A model generated the notes under the pieces. It saw only the letters and a list, made by a program, of their open reading frames with translations. It was not told where the DNA came from and did no database searches. A DNA stretch of 64,000 nucleotides from positions 2,170,001 to 2,234,000 of the forward strand of contig NC_016946.1 of NCBI RefSeq assembly GCF_000277125.1. Reading direction: 5' to 3'. This document shows, piece after piece, positions 1-8,793 of the stretch. The stretch is from Mycobacterium intracellulare ATCC 13950. Lineage in GTDB: Bacteria; Actinomycetota; Actinomycetes; Mycobacteriales; Mycobacteriaceae. Each line of letters opens with the position of its first letter. Within the stretch, counting starts at the first letter, position 1. A program made the position numbers and the translations under genes.

Positions 1-945
1 AAGGTCCTCGGCGATGTCGTCCACAGCCAGCTCGGCACCGGACGAGCGGTCGAGCCTGCCGAACCCGACGACGACGAAACCGACAGCGGGATAGTCGATC
101 TCGATCATGACGCGAGTATCGGTGTGACGGCAGAGGGGGCCGAAAACATCAACCGGCTGGTATCGGTCGACCAGCGTGCGATCGGACGCACGCCGCGCTC
201 GACGCTGGCGACCTACACCGGCTTGTTTGACGCCGTGCGCCGTGAATTCGCTGCGACCCCGAAGGCGCGCCGCCGCGGTTGGACGGCGGGCAGGTTCTCG
301 TTCAACGTGGCCGACGGTCGCTGCCCCACCTGTCAGGGGGAGGGTTTCGTGTCGGTCGAATTATTGTTCCTGCCAGGCACATACGCCACCTGCCCGGCGT
401 GTCAAGGAGCGCGGTACTCCGACGAGACACTCGAGGTTCGCTATCGCGACCGTACGATCGCCGATGTCCTCGCGATGACCGTCGATGAGGCTTCGGAGTT
501 TCTTGCCGACGTCGCCAGCGCGGCGCGCAGCCTGACCACGCTGCAAGAGGTCGGGCTCGGATACCTCCGTCTCGGACAGCCCGCCACCGAGCTGTCGGGC
601 GGCGAGGCACAGCGGATCAAGCTCGCCGCCGAACTGCAGAGACCCCGGCGAGGGCACACCCTCTACGTCCTCGACGAGCCGGCCACCGGGCTGCACCCTG
701 CCGATGTGGCTCTGCTCGATCGTCAACTGCACCGCCTGGTCGACGCGGGCAACACCGTGGTGGTGGCCGAGCACTACATGCGGATGGTCGCGGGTGCAGA
801 TTGGGTGATCGACTTGGGACCGGGAGCCGGCAGCGATGGCGGCCGGGTCGTCGCGGCGGGGCCACCTGAGCAGGTGGCACGGGCCAAACAGAGCCGCACG
901 GCGCCGTACCTGGCGAAGCGGTTGGCGCCGTCTGGCACCCAGTGA
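1..945 (+). CDS. UvrA-like excinuclease ABC subunit A, C-terminal part (5' end outside window)
   Basis: The reading frame is open from the first base, so this is the 3' portion of a longer gene. It shows the second half of a UvrA-type ABC ATPase: a zinc-finger half with CPTCQGEG and CPACQGA, the ABC signature LSGGEAQRIKLA, a Walker B segment LYVLDEPATGLHP and the switch histidine in VVAEHYMRM. UvrA family proteins recognise DNA lesions for nucleotide excision. Shorter actinobacterial UvrA2-type paralogues are often linked to drug tolerance instead, and I cannot tell which type this is without the N-terminal half. The acidic stretch near the left edge (EPAEPDDDETDSG) is probably a linker. Confidence 0.9.
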   Translation, partial: KVLGDVVHSQLGTGRAVEPAEPDDDETDSGIVDLDHDASIGVTAEGAENINRLVSVDQRAIGRTPRSTLATYTGLFDAVRREFAATPKARRRGWTAGRFSFNVADGRCPTCQGEGFVSVELLFLPGTYATCPACQGARYSDETLEVRYRDRTIADVLAMTVDEASEFLADVASAARSLTTLQEVGLGYLRLGQPATELSGGEAQRIKLAAELQRPRRGHTLYVLDEPATGLHPADVALLDRQLHRLVDAGNTVVVAEHYMRMVAGADWVIDLGPGAGSDGGRVVAAGPPEQVARAKQSRTAPYLAKRLAPSGTQ

Positions 946-1105
946 AGACGTTGTCTCACCGCGGGCTCGGCGCGGCGGGTGATCCTGGACGCCCGTAGCG
1001 AGTTGAGCGTGGAATCGGCGGCGTCGCCAAACTTTGAATGCCCCAAGAAGGGGATCTTCTCTCCGACAAGGAGTCCGACACGAAGCAGCGGGCGACCGAC
1101 ATCGC

Positions 1106-1282
1106 CTAGCCCCAGTGCGGCGGCACCTCGCTACCCGGGCAGTCCGCATACCGGCAGTTGACGTCCCGCACCCGCCTGCCGGTGACTTTGCCGTCGTTGT
1201 CGTAGCTGTATTCGACCGTGGCCTCCGCCGAGCGCCGGCAGTGCGGGCAGACTTCCATTTCGGTTTTGAAGCGCGCCATCAT
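1106..1282 (-). CDS. 58-aa zinc-ribbon-like protein
   Basis: A short minus-strand frame begins ATGATG directly after a strong AGGAGG ribosome-binding site (1283-1290, complement). The product contains CPHC and, about 33 residues later, CRYADC, giving four cysteines in the spacing of a treble-clef or zinc-ribbon knuckle. The middle is charged (VEYSYDNDGKVTGRRVRDV). There is no signal peptide. The function is unknown; small zinc ribbons of this kind are usually nucleic-acid- or protein-binding. The good ribosome-binding site and the paired cysteines support a real gene despite its length. It converges on the UvrA-like gene. Confidence 0.6.
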   Translation of the reverse strand: MMARFKTEMEVCPHCRRSAEATVEYSYDNDGKVTGRRVRDVNCRYADCPGSEVPPHWG

Positions 1283-1452
1283 GTCCTCCTGGTCGCAATG
1301 CTATTGAAGCGCGCCCCTCGCCACGTGTCCCCGATTAGCTCCGCGCCGAGCGCACTGAAGTGAATTTCAGCGCCTTTTCGGGTGGAATAGGGGGACAGGG
1401 GAACCAGCGGAGGTAGCGTCAAAGCTGGTCAAAAGCGCAAATGGGCGGGGCA

Positions 1453-2925
1453 ATGCAGCTGAACTGGTTGAGCGTTGCCGATCTGATCGCCCAGGCCGGC
1501 GGCGATCCCTGGGCGGTCAACCGCAGTTTGCAGGCCGGCAACCCCTTTCAGATCTCCCAATTGGCGGAGGCCTTCCACGCGGCGGGCCGGTGCTCCACCG
1601 CCGCCCAAGAGGAGTTCGAGCAGGCCCGCAAGCGCTTCGATCAGGCCTGGAACCACCAGCACGGCGACCATCCGATCAACGGCTCAGAAGAAGTGCAGCG
1701 GCTGACCAAATCGCTTCGCCTGCAGACCGACCAGTTGCCCAAGATCGCCGCGGACCTGGAAAACATCGCCGCCATGCTGGCCGCCGCGCAAAAAGAGGGC
1801 TCCGCGGAGATCGCCACGCTGGAACGACAACTGCAGTTGCTGGACAAACTGATCGGCGCGGCCACCAAGGATCTGCAAGACCCCACCCTCGATGCGAAGA
1901 GCCGCCGGGCGCTCGAGACCTTGATCAAGGACGCCAAAGCCGACGCCGCCGATGACACGCGGGACGCCCTCAAGCAGATGAACTCGATCCGCGACACCTA
2001 CACGAAATCGCTGCGTGAAGCACAGGCGAACGGACACCTCACCCCGCAAGATGCTGCCGCGGTCGCCGAGTTCAAGCCAGCGGGCTTCGGGGACGGGCAA
2101 GACGCTCCACCCAGCGACCCCAGGATCACCGGACCGGCCGGCCCGCCCCAACACGAGCAAAACACCTACGACCTGCAAGACCAGTTCCAAGACGGCCAGG
2201 GCCCCACCTTTGGCGGCGACCCCCGAGACGGCTTTCCGCGCAGCCCGGCATCGGAGCTCGCGCAAGGGCCGCCGGGCACCCGCCCGCTGCCGACGGGGAC
2301 CGCGCTGGGGCCCGACGGTCATCGCTACGCGTTTTTCAGCCACCCGGATGGGTCCGTGACGCCCGGGTTCAACGAATTCGCGACCAACGGGTCGGTCTGG
2401 GATTACACCGATCCCACCCATCCCGTGAAAGTCGGTGAGCTGCCGGGGATTTACCAGGCCAGCGGCGTTTACGATCCTGCCACCAACCAGATGGTGATCG
2501 TCGGCAACACCAGCAACCGGGTAGGCGACACCACCCGCGGCATGTGGGTGTCGGGACCCATCGATCCGGCCAAACCCAACAGCTGGATCAACAACTTGCA
2601 GCGCGTCGGCACCGTCAGCCTCCCAGGCGATCGTGAAAGCCAACTGGTCTCGCTCAAAGGTGGTGGATTCATGCTCGTCGGCGCGACCAACGGCGGCCCC
2701 GTGCAGGGCATCACCGCCGCCACACCGCAAGGCCTGATGGGGGCGACACCCCAAACGCTGGTGGCCCCCAACCAGCTTCCGACCGTCTACGGCCCCACCA
2801 TCACGGGCACGACGCTCGACCCCGCGACCGGCCTTGAGACGATTCAGCTTCGAGTGAGCACCTGGCCGCCCGGGCCGACCTATGATCCCAACACGTGGAC
2901 GACAACCTTCGGCGTCCAACACTAG
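1453..2925 (+). CDS. Large mycobacterial protein with helical N-terminal domain and propeller-like C-terminal domain
   Basis: The roughly 490-residue product has no signal peptide. Residues 1-200 are predominantly alpha-helical and coiled-coil-like (LNWLSVADLIAQAGGDPW, then long heptad-rich segments). This resembles N-terminal domains of mycobacterial proteins linked to type VII secretion or annotated as putative hydrolases. A Pro/Gly/Asp-rich linker (about 215-280) leads to a beta-rich domain with repeating TGTALGPDGHRYAFF / VYDPATNQMVIVG blades, suggestive of a beta-propeller or DUF4185-like fold. I chose ATG 1453 because GGGCGGGG precedes it; ATG 1441 is the in-frame alternative. A lipoprotein gene follows after 15 bp, so the two are probably co-transcribed. 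A secreted or surface role is inference. Confidence 0.75.
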   Translation: MQLNWLSVADLIAQAGGDPWAVNRSLQAGNPFQISQLAEAFHAAGRCSTAAQEEFEQARKRFDQAWNHQHGDHPINGSEEVQRLTKSLRLQTDQLPKIAADLENIAAMLAAAQKEGSAEIATLERQLQLLDKLIGAATKDLQDPTLDAKSRRALETLIKDAKADAADDTRDALKQMNSIRDTYTKSLREAQANGHLTPQDAAAVAEFKPAGFGDGQDAPPSDPRITGPAGPPQHEQNTYDLQDQFQDGQGPTFGGDPRDGFPRSPASELAQGPPGTRPLPTGTALGPDGHRYAFFSHPDGSVTPGFNEFATNGSVWDYTDPTHPVKVGELPGIYQASGVYDPATNQMVIVGNTSNRVGDTTRGMWVSGPIDPAKPNSWINNLQRVGTVSLPGDRESQLVSLKGGGFMLVGATNGGPVQGITAATPQGLMGATPQTLVAPNQLPTVYGPTITGTTLDPATGLETIQLRVSTWPPGPTYDPNTWTTTFGVQH

Positions 2926-2940
2926 GAAGGGGGACACCAC

Positions 2941-3480
2941 ATGCTGAGCAGGGTGACCCTAGCGGTGATCACCGCGAGCGTTGCGGTCCTGAGCCTGGCA
3001 TGTTCCCGCAACGCCCCCGGCGTCGCGACGGCCACGCCGCCGCCGAAATTTCCCGATCTGAACGCATTTCAAGCGGTCGACGCCGCGCCCTATACCGCCG
3101 CGGCCCGCGCCGGCGGCGCGGCCTATTTCGCGACACCCGATGGGCTGCAGTGCATCCTCCCCAACCCGCCCAAGCCGGGCGATCACGTCAGCGCCAGCTG
3201 CGATGGGCCACTGCCTGGTCTGCCGGACAACGCCCCCGTCGGCAGCGACGGCTGCTCGGTGGTCGCCTCGCCGTCATCGCTTCCGACGGACCTCAACCCG
3301 TACAGCTTTCAAAAGGGCACCGGCTGCCCGATCATCACCTCGCCGCTGCTCAACGTCGGCCAAAAGCTCACCAAAGGCGACATCACATGCATCGTGGGCG
3401 CTGACCGCCTGACCGCCTGCATCGATCCAATCCTCAACCGTGGCTTCGTACTTCAGTCCGCCGGCTCGTGGACGTTCTAA
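2941..3480 (+). CDS. Putative lipoprotein of unknown function
   Basis: The 179-aa product starts with a lipoprotein signal peptide (MLSRVTLAVITASVAVLSLAC), with a lipobox ending at Cys21, so the mature protein should be acylated and exported. The rest has seven further cysteines (for example LQCILPNP, ASCDG, DGCSVV, TGCPI, ITCIVG, TACIDP), compatible with disulfide-bonded extracellular folding. A ribosome-binding site AGGAAGGGGG precedes ATG 2941. It follows the preceding large protein by 15 bp, which suggests one operon. I recognise no enzyme motif. Confidence 0.8.
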   Translation: MLSRVTLAVITASVAVLSLACSRNAPGVATATPPPKFPDLNAFQAVDAAPYTAAARAGGAAYFATPDGLQCILPNPPKPGDHVSASCDGPLPGLPDNAPVGSDGCSVVASPSSLPTDLNPYSFQKGTGCPIITSPLLNVGQKLTKGDITCIVGADRLTACIDPILNRGFVLQSAGSWTF

Positions 3481-3545
3481 CCCGCCGCCGCCCCCCGCAA
3501 TCGAGGCGGATGTGCTGGCAGCAAAATCCACGTAAGATTGTCGGC

Positions 3546-3842
3546 GTGAGTCGCATGCGCGGGTTGACGTTGGCAGCGGTGCTTAGTGCCGCCGCCGTTG
3601 TGTTCGCGTCCGGCGCGGGCGCCGACCCCGGGTCGCCCTCGTACAACCAAGGCAAACAGGCCATCGATGAGCAGATTCAGCACTATCACGTGCAGCTGAA
3701 TGCTGACACCGATTGGAACCAGTACTGCCAGAGGGTCCTTCAGAGCGATCTGAAAAGCGGGAAGATCGCTCAAGTGGACTCGGCGCCTGACTTCATTGCC
3801 GGATGCACCGACGAGGGCCGTGCCCTCGTAGCGTCCCACTGA
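3546..3842 (+). CDS. Small secreted protein of unknown function
   Basis: GTG 3546 gives a 98-aa protein with a Sec signal peptide ending near SGAGA-DPG. The mature part of about 73 residues has two cysteines (NQYCQRV and AGCTDEG) that could form one disulfide. A longer upstream frame overlaps the preceding gene and would bury the signal peptide, so the shorter start is preferred. Size, signal peptide and cysteine pair resemble small mycobacterial DUF732-type secreted proteins, but I cannot assign the family firmly. Confidence 0.65.
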   Translation: MSRMRGLTLAAVLSAAAVVFASGAGADPGSPSYNQGKQAIDEQIQHYHVQLNADTDWNQYCQRVLQSDLKSGKIAQVDSAPDFIAGCTDEGRALVASH

Positions 3843-3879
3843 AAGCCGCTGTAGCCCAAAGTCTCCGGGATGGCCCGGG

Positions 3880-3927
3880 CGTAACGCCACGGCGAAAAAT
3901 CGGCAATAGTTCCACCGTGGCGTTACG
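3880..3927. terminator. Palindromic intergenic element, copy 1 of GTAACGCCACGGCGA family
   Basis: Perfect 13-bp arms CGTAACGCCACGG / CCGTGGCGTTACG are separated by 22 bases. It lies between convergent genes (small secreted protein and aldehyde dehydrogenase), so it could act as a bidirectional factor-independent terminator, although no T-tract follows. The left side, GGGCGTAACGCCACGGCGAA and the next bases, recurs in inverted orientation at 26100-26150. Confidence 0.6.
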
Positions 3928-3951
3928 CGCGCGGCCGCCCGGGGCAGCAGG

Positions 3952-5358
3952 TTACAGACCGATGTAGACCGCCTTGGTGTTGAAGTAGGCCTCGATGCCC
4001 TTGCGGCCGCGCTCGCCGCCCCACCCGGACTGCTTGTGGCCGCTGATCGGCATCGACGGGTCGGCCGCGAGTGAGGAGTTCACCCAAACCTGGCCCGCCC
4101 GAAGCTCATTCACCATCCGGTGGGCGCGGGAGAGGTTCTCGGTCCAGATGGACCCGGCCAGCCCGTAGTGCGTGTCGTTCGCGGCGGCGATTACCTCGTC
4201 CTCGTCGTCGAACGGGATCACACAGCCGACCGGCCCGAAAATCTCCTCCTTGATGAGCCGCATGTCGGGCGTGGTGTTGGTGATGATCGTCGCCTCGTAG
4301 AAGTAGCCCTTGCGGTCCATCGGCTTGCCGCCGGTGATGATTTGCGCGCCGCCGGCCACGCCGTCGTTGACGATGCCTTCCACTCGTTTGCGCTGCTTGT
4401 CGCTGATCAGCGGGCCCAACACTGAGTCGGGATCCTCGCTGCCGCCCATCGGCAGCATCTGGGCGAACTCCGCCAGCCGCTGCACGACGTCGTCGTAGAT
4501 GCCCCGCTGGACGTAGATGCGCGACGTGCACGAACAGTTCTGACCCGAACCGGCGAGCAGGCCCATGCCCGCCCCCAAGATCGCCTTGTCGAGGTTGGCG
4601 TCGTCGAACATGATCAGCGGGGACTTGCCGCCGAGCTCGAGCGTCAGCCGCTTGAGGTTGCCGGCGGCCGCCTTAACGATCAGCCGCCCGACCTCCGTCG
4701 ACCCCGTGAAGGAGATCTTGTCGACGTCGGGGTGCGCGGTGAGCGCGGCGCCCGTGGTCTCGCCGTAGCCGGTGATGACGTTCAGGACGCCGTCGGGCAG
4801 GCCCGCCTCGCGGAAGATCTCCTCGAGCTTCAGCGCGGTCAGCGGCGTCTCCTCGGCGGGCTTGAGGACGGCGCTGCAGCCGGCCGCGAGGGCGGGCGCG
4901 ACCTTGAGCATCGCGACGAAAAACGGTCCGTTCCAAGGGATGATGAGGCCGACGACGCCGACCGGCTCGAGCTGGGTGAAGGTGTGGTAGGTCTCCCAGG
5001 TGCCCAGCAGGCCGTCGCTCACCAGGTTGGCCGACTCGCCGTGGATCTTGCCGACCCAGCCGGCGTAGTACTTCAGCATGTCGACCGACACCGGGATGAT
5101 GTGCCGGGCGGCCGTCAGGTTCATGCCGTTGTCTTGGCCCTCGAGCGCGGCGAGCTCGTCGGTGCGTTCCTCGATGATGCGCGCCGCGCGGAAGAGGACG
5201 TTGGCCCGGTGCGACGCCGGCGCCTTGCGCCACACGCCCGACTCGAAGGTCTCACGCGCGCGGGCCACCGCCGCGTCGACGGCCGCCTGGTCGGAGTCGG
5301 GGACCTCGGTGATCAGCTCCTCGGTGGACGGGTTGAAGACCTTAATGGCGTTACTCAC
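3952..5358 (-). CDS. Aldehyde dehydrogenase family protein
   Basis: The 468-aa product is full-length for the NAD(P)-dependent aldehyde dehydrogenase superfamily, which oxidises aldehydes to acids through a cysteine thiohemiacetal. Family landmarks are PWNGPF (catalytic Asn, near residue 143), LELGGKSP (general-base Glu, near 240), GQNCSCTSR (nucleophile Cys275), EEIFGPV and the C-terminal SGHKQSGWGGERG. Cytosolic; the substrate is unknown. GTG 5358 is the start. About 50 bp upstream is the 16-bp perfect palindrome GGTTACGCGCGTAACC, so a TetR-type repressor probably controls it, but no regulator gene is adjacent. Confidence 0.93.
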   Translation of the reverse strand: MSNAIKVFNPSTEELITEVPDSDQAAVDAAVARARETFESGVWRKAPASHRANVLFRAARIIEERTDELAALEGQDNGMNLTAARHIIPVSVDMLKYYAGWVGKIHGESANLVSDGLLGTWETYHTFTQLEPVGVVGLIIPWNGPFFVAMLKVAPALAAGCSAVLKPAEETPLTALKLEEIFREAGLPDGVLNVITGYGETTGAALTAHPDVDKISFTGSTEVGRLIVKAAAGNLKRLTLELGGKSPLIMFDDANLDKAILGAGMGLLAGSGQNCSCTSRIYVQRGIYDDVVQRLAEFAQMLPMGGSEDPDSVLGPLISDKQRKRVEGIVNDGVAGGAQIITGGKPMDRKGYFYEATIITNTTPDMRLIKEEIFGPVGCVIPFDDEDEVIAAANDTHYGLAGSIWTENLSRAHRMVNELRAGQVWVNSSLAADPSMPISGHKQSGWGGERGRKGIEAYFNTKAVYIGL

Positions 5359-5407
5359 GGTTCTCAGTGGCCTTTCGCTCGCGAGAATGCTGTCGTTGCG
5401 CGACAGA

Positions 5408-5423
5408 GGTTACGCGCGTAACC
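5408..5423. promoter_or_regulatory. 16-bp perfect palindrome, candidate operator of the aldehyde dehydrogenase gene
   Basis: GGTTACGCGCGTAACC is perfectly self-complementary. It sits about 50 bp upstream of the aldehyde dehydrogenase start, inside the 216-bp divergent gap shared with the TPM-domain gene. A second inverted repeat, CTGTCG-N5-CGACAG, lies at 5390-5406. The size and symmetry fit a TetR-family site. The cognate regulator is not identifiable in the window. Confidence 0.45.
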
Positions 5424-5574
5424 AGTGGGTGTCCAGTGCATGCGGGGGTCGTGGTGGGCGGGGGTTCTGGGCGGATTCTGCTGGTCGCAGACGTGCGCAG
5501 AGCGATTCGGGCCCCGTTGGCCGCGGATGCGGCGCCCTCCTGACCCAACGCGAATTGGCGGCTAAGTTACCTGT

Positions 5575-6459
5575 ATGCGGGTTATTCGCCTGTTCGGTGC
5601 CGTCCTGACGATCCTCACCGCGGGCTTGCTGCTGGCAAGCCCCGCCGCCGCGCAGCCGCCGTCGAAGCTCGCGGATCACATCACCGACAGCACGGGGGTG
5701 TTGACCGATTCCGGTCGCGCGGCGGTCAGCGAGGCGATCGATCGGCTGTACCGCGATCGTCACATCCAACTGTGGGTGGTCTACACCGACAACTTCTCTC
5801 GCTTCAAGCCCGACAACTGGGCCGATCGCACCCGCAGCGCCAGCGGGCTGGGCGGCCAGGATGCGCTGCTGGCCATAGCCACGAACACCAAGGCGTACTC
5901 GTTCACCGTGCCGCCGCAGGTGCAGGGGCCGACCGCTGCCGGGCTGGATAGCCTGCGGCGCAACCAGATTGAACCCGTGCTGGGCGCCAAGGACTGGAGC
6001 GGAGCGGCGGTCGCCGCGGCCGACGGGTTGGATAAATTGGCGAGTTCGGCCAAGCCGGCGAGCTCGTCGAAGCCGATCTGGCCGCTGGTCGCGATCGGCG
6101 TCATCGTCGTCGTGGTTCTGCTGTTGCTGTTCGTGCTCTATCGCGCACGTCGGCGCCGGCGCGCGCCGGGCAGCGTTGCGGGGCACGGTGATTCGTTGCC
6201 GCAGGCGCTGTCCACCGCGGATGCGCGGGTGCGCCAAATCTCGGATTATGTGGCCCGGCATCGCGACAGCGTCGGCGCCGAGGCCCAGGCCCGGCTCGAC
6301 GAGGCCCAGCGGCATTTGGCGGCGGCGCGCGGCAAGGAATCCACTAACGACGCCGAGGCGCTCGCGCACGCCAACAGGGCGTCGACGCTGGCCGCTCAGG
6401 CGCAGACGCTGGCCAACGCCGACGTGCTAGGACACCATGGCACGCGACGGCGCCGTTAG
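5575..6459 (+). CDS. TPM-domain secreted/membrane protein
   Basis: The 294-aa product has a Sec signal peptide (cleavage near AAAQPP) and an extracytoplasmic TPM domain (residues about 30-160; LADHITDSTGVLTDSG, then HIQLWVVYTDNFS). A single transmembrane helix follows at about 168-190 (WPLVAIGVIVVVVLLLLFVLY), then an Arg-rich stop-transfer and a helical cytoplasmic tail. TPM domains occur in photosystem repair and in envelope proteins; a phosphatase activity has been described for some, and the role here is unknown. The tail is shorter than that of longer mycobacterial relatives. Its stop codon overlaps that of the converging kinase gene by three bases. Confidence 0.85.
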   Translation: MRVIRLFGAVLTILTAGLLLASPAAAQPPSKLADHITDSTGVLTDSGRAAVSEAIDRLYRDRHIQLWVVYTDNFSRFKPDNWADRTRSASGLGGQDALLAIATNTKAYSFTVPPQVQGPTAAGLDSLRRNQIEPVLGAKDWSGAAVAAADGLDKLASSAKPASSSKPIWPLVAIGVIVVVVLLLLFVLYRARRRRRAPGSVAGHGDSLPQALSTADARVRQISDYVARHRDSVGAEAQARLDEAQRHLAAARGKESTNDAEALAHANRASTLAAQAQTLANADVLGHHGTRRRR

Positions 6460-8057
6460 CGGTAGGAAGCGCGCAGCAGCGCCAGCGCCTGCTCGACGGT
6501 CTCCTCGCTGTCGCGCGTCGCATCGACCCGCAAAACGGACGGTTGCTCGTCGGGGGGCGTGAATGCGGCGCGCAGCTCGGGCCACAGCTCGATCCGCGCA
6601 TCCGAGACAACGCCCTTCTCCGTGGCGCGCCGCTCGAGTCGCGCGATCAGGGTGGCGTCGTCGGCGTCGCACAGCACGACGCGGAGGTCGGCCCCGAGGC
6701 GGTGCGCCAGTTGCCGCATCTGGGCGCGCTCGCGCGGATTGCCGAACGTCGCATCGACGGCTACGCCCCGGCCGCGACGCAACCAGCGCGCGGCATCACG
6801 GCGCAGGGCGGCATACGTGCTGCGCGTCATCGCCGGATCGTAGAGCCCCGAACCGAATTCGTCGCCGCCGCGCTGGGTGGGCTCGATGCCCGCCATCCGC
6901 TTGCGCGCCACATCGGACGAGAGATGCACCAGCCCGAGTCGGCCGGCGAGCGCGCGCGCCAGGGTGGTCTTGCCGCTGGCCGGCAGACCCATGGTGACCA
7001 CCATCGGGGGGCGGGGCAGCCCACCCCCGTGCGCCCAGGCCAGGTCGAAGTACGCGCGCGACTCGGCGATGAGCTCACGGTTGTCACCACCGGACGCCTG
7101 TTCCGTCTGGGCCAGGCGCAGGCTGCGGACCTTGCCGCGAACGTAGGCCCGGTAGCAGGCGTAGAAATCGAGCAGGTCGAGCAGACCGGCGTCGCCGCTG
7201 GCCCGCACGTAGGAATCGACGAACGCCCACGCCACATCCGCGCGACCGTGGTATTCGAGATCCATTGCCAGAAAGGCGACTTCGGAGGCGAGGTCGGCGC
7301 AACGATAACGCGGCGCGAATTGCAGGCTGTCGAACAGCAGAATCTGGCCGTCGTCGATGCAGATGCTGGCGGCGTGCAGGTCGCCATGGCCATCGCGCAC
7401 GTGCCCGTCGGCCACCCGTCGCTCGAGCACCGGCGCCCGCGTTCGCAGGAACTCGGCGACGTAGCGTCGGATGTGGTCGTTGACGTCGCTTGAGATGGTC
7501 CGGCCGACGAACGGGCCCATCTGATCGAAGTTCTCCTGCCAGTTCGCGGCCACGCTGGACGGGCTGCCGTACGCATCGATGTCGGGGCCGGTTTCGGTCC
7601 TGCCGTGAAGCTTGGCCAGGGTGCGGCCGATTCGTCGCGCGAGTCGAAGGTCGACCTCGCCGCGCGCGAGCTTGGCCGGCAGCATGCCCTCCTCCGGCAG
7701 GCGCCGCATCCACACCGCCGGCTCGCCCGACCCGGACTTGCCGCCGATGCGGTAGTGGCCGTCCTGCTCGGTGACTTCGACGACGCCCAAGTACATCTGG
7801 GGACTGAACCGCCGATTGAGGCGCAGCTCCTCGTCACAGTCGGCGCGGCGCCGCTCGATACTGGTGAAGTCGAGAAACCCGAGGTCCACCGGCTTCTTGA
7901 GCTTGTAGGCATAGGGGCCGGCGAGCAGGACCCACGAGCTGTGCGTCTCATGGAGACGCACGTCGTGGGCCGGCGGGTCGTACGCGTCGGGCCGTAGCAA
8001 GTCGGCGACGATGCGCGGGTGGCCGTCGGGTCCGCTCGGGTCGAAGGCGTGTGTCAT
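6456..8057 (-). CDS. Bifunctional aminoglycoside phosphotransferase-like / P-loop kinase protein
   Basis: The 533-aa product joins two kinase folds. The N-terminal half (about 1-340) is APH/protein-kinase-like, with the catalytic loop DGHGDLHAASI and a following LFDSLQF resembling the metal-binding segment. The C-terminal half (about 350-533) is a P-loop AAA/gluconate-kinase-like domain with GLPASGKTT and an Arg-rich lid (ATLIARLERRATEKG). The architecture matches Rv2004c of M. tuberculosis, a DosR-regulon gene; the substrate is unknown. No DosR-like box was identified here. Cytosolic. Confidence 0.85.
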   Translation of the reverse strand: MTHAFDPSGPDGHPRIVADLLRPDAYDPPAHDVRLHETHSSWVLLAGPYAYKLKKPVDLGFLDFTSIERRRADCDEELRLNRRFSPQMYLGVVEVTEQDGHYRIGGKSGSGEPAVWMRRLPEEGMLPAKLARGEVDLRLARRIGRTLAKLHGRTETGPDIDAYGSPSSVAANWQENFDQMGPFVGRTISSDVNDHIRRYVAEFLRTRAPVLERRVADGHVRDGHGDLHAASICIDDGQILLFDSLQFAPRYRCADLASEVAFLAMDLEYHGRADVAWAFVDSYVRASGDAGLLDLLDFYACYRAYVRGKVRSLRLAQTEQASGGDNRELIAESRAYFDLAWAHGGGLPRPPMVVTMGLPASGKTTLARALAGRLGLVHLSSDVARKRMAGIEPTQRGGDEFGSGLYDPAMTRSTYAALRRDAARWLRRGRGVAVDATFGNPRERAQMRQLAHRLGADLRVVLCDADDATLIARLERRATEKGVVSDARIELWPELRAAFTPPDEQPSVLRVDATRDSEETVEQALALLRASYR

Positions 8058-8103
8058 GCTCCCGCCGACGATTACAGGTGGGCTGGGTGGCCGTCAAGGA
8101 ACG

Positions 8104-8793
8104 TCAGGTTCGCGCCGGTCGCGACAGTGAGTGCGTGACGGCGGTGCCGTCATAAGCGACTATGTGCGCAGGATGGCGCAGGGGTTCGATGCTGGCATCC
8201 GCGTGGACGACGACTCCGCCGCCCGTGGGGATGCCGAGCCCGGTCGCTTCTCCGTGCAGCGATTGGATTGTCCGCGTCAGCCGCGCCCACTCGGCGCGTT
8301 CGTCGTGCACGTCGATCACCATGGGGACGAGGCCGAACACGTCGAGCAGTTCGGTGCCTGGGAGCTCAAGGATTCCATAGCGTCCGAGCTGGACCGCGCC
8401 GGCCGAAATGCCCACGAGGACAGTGCCTTTGGCGTAGCGGTTCAGGATCGTCTCCTTCATGCCGGTTTTCTCGAAGGTGTTCCAGCCAAGGCGGACATCG
8501 CCGCCCGCGAGGACGATCACCTGGGCGCCTTCAAGGAAGGCGCGGTCGGCCCGGCCGAACGACGAATGGATCATGCGACGGTCGGTGATCCCGACGGCGT
8601 CCACGGCCGCCTCGAAGATTTCGTAGAACTCCGGCCGGTCGCCATTGGAGGCCCCGATGTAGGCGGCGCTCAACGGTTTGTCTCGAGCCAATCCGTCGAG
8701 CGCCGTTTCCAGTAGCGGGCGGCCGTCGCGCTTCCAGAACAGCAGCTGACTATCCGCTAGCAGATAAAGCGGTTGGCGTTGTGGCGCTGTCAC
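8104..8793 (-). CDS. Peptidase S51 / cyanophycinase-like (class I glutamine amidotransferase-like) protein
   Basis: The 229-aa product contains the nucleophile elbow GISAGAVQLG, with Ser in the position typical of peptidase S51 (dipeptidase E / cyanophycinase-like), preceded by IVLAGGDVRLGW and AAYIGASNGD. No signal peptide. GTG 8793 overlaps the stop of the upstream 2507-aa regulator by four bases (GTGA), so the two are probably translationally coupled; TTG 8811 is an in-frame alternative. The function in this context is unknown. Coupling suggests it processes or produces something connected with the regulator, which is inference. Confidence 0.82.
   Translation of the reverse strand: MTAPQRQPLYLLADSQLLFWKRDGRPLLETALDGLARDKPLSAAYIGASNGDRPEFYEIFEAAVDAVGITDRRMIHSSFGRADRAFLEGAQVIVLAGGDVRLGWNTFEKTGMKETILNRYAKGTVLVGISAGAVQLGRYGILELPGTELLDVFGLVPMVIDVHDERAEWARLTRTIQSLHGEATGLGIPTGGGVVVHADASIEPLRHPAHIVAYDGTAVTHSLSRPART

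Noticed and set aside
3468..3545. Upstream extension of the small secreted protein from 3468
   Set aside because: It overlaps the lipoprotein gene and would place 26 basic residues before an otherwise normal signal peptide.
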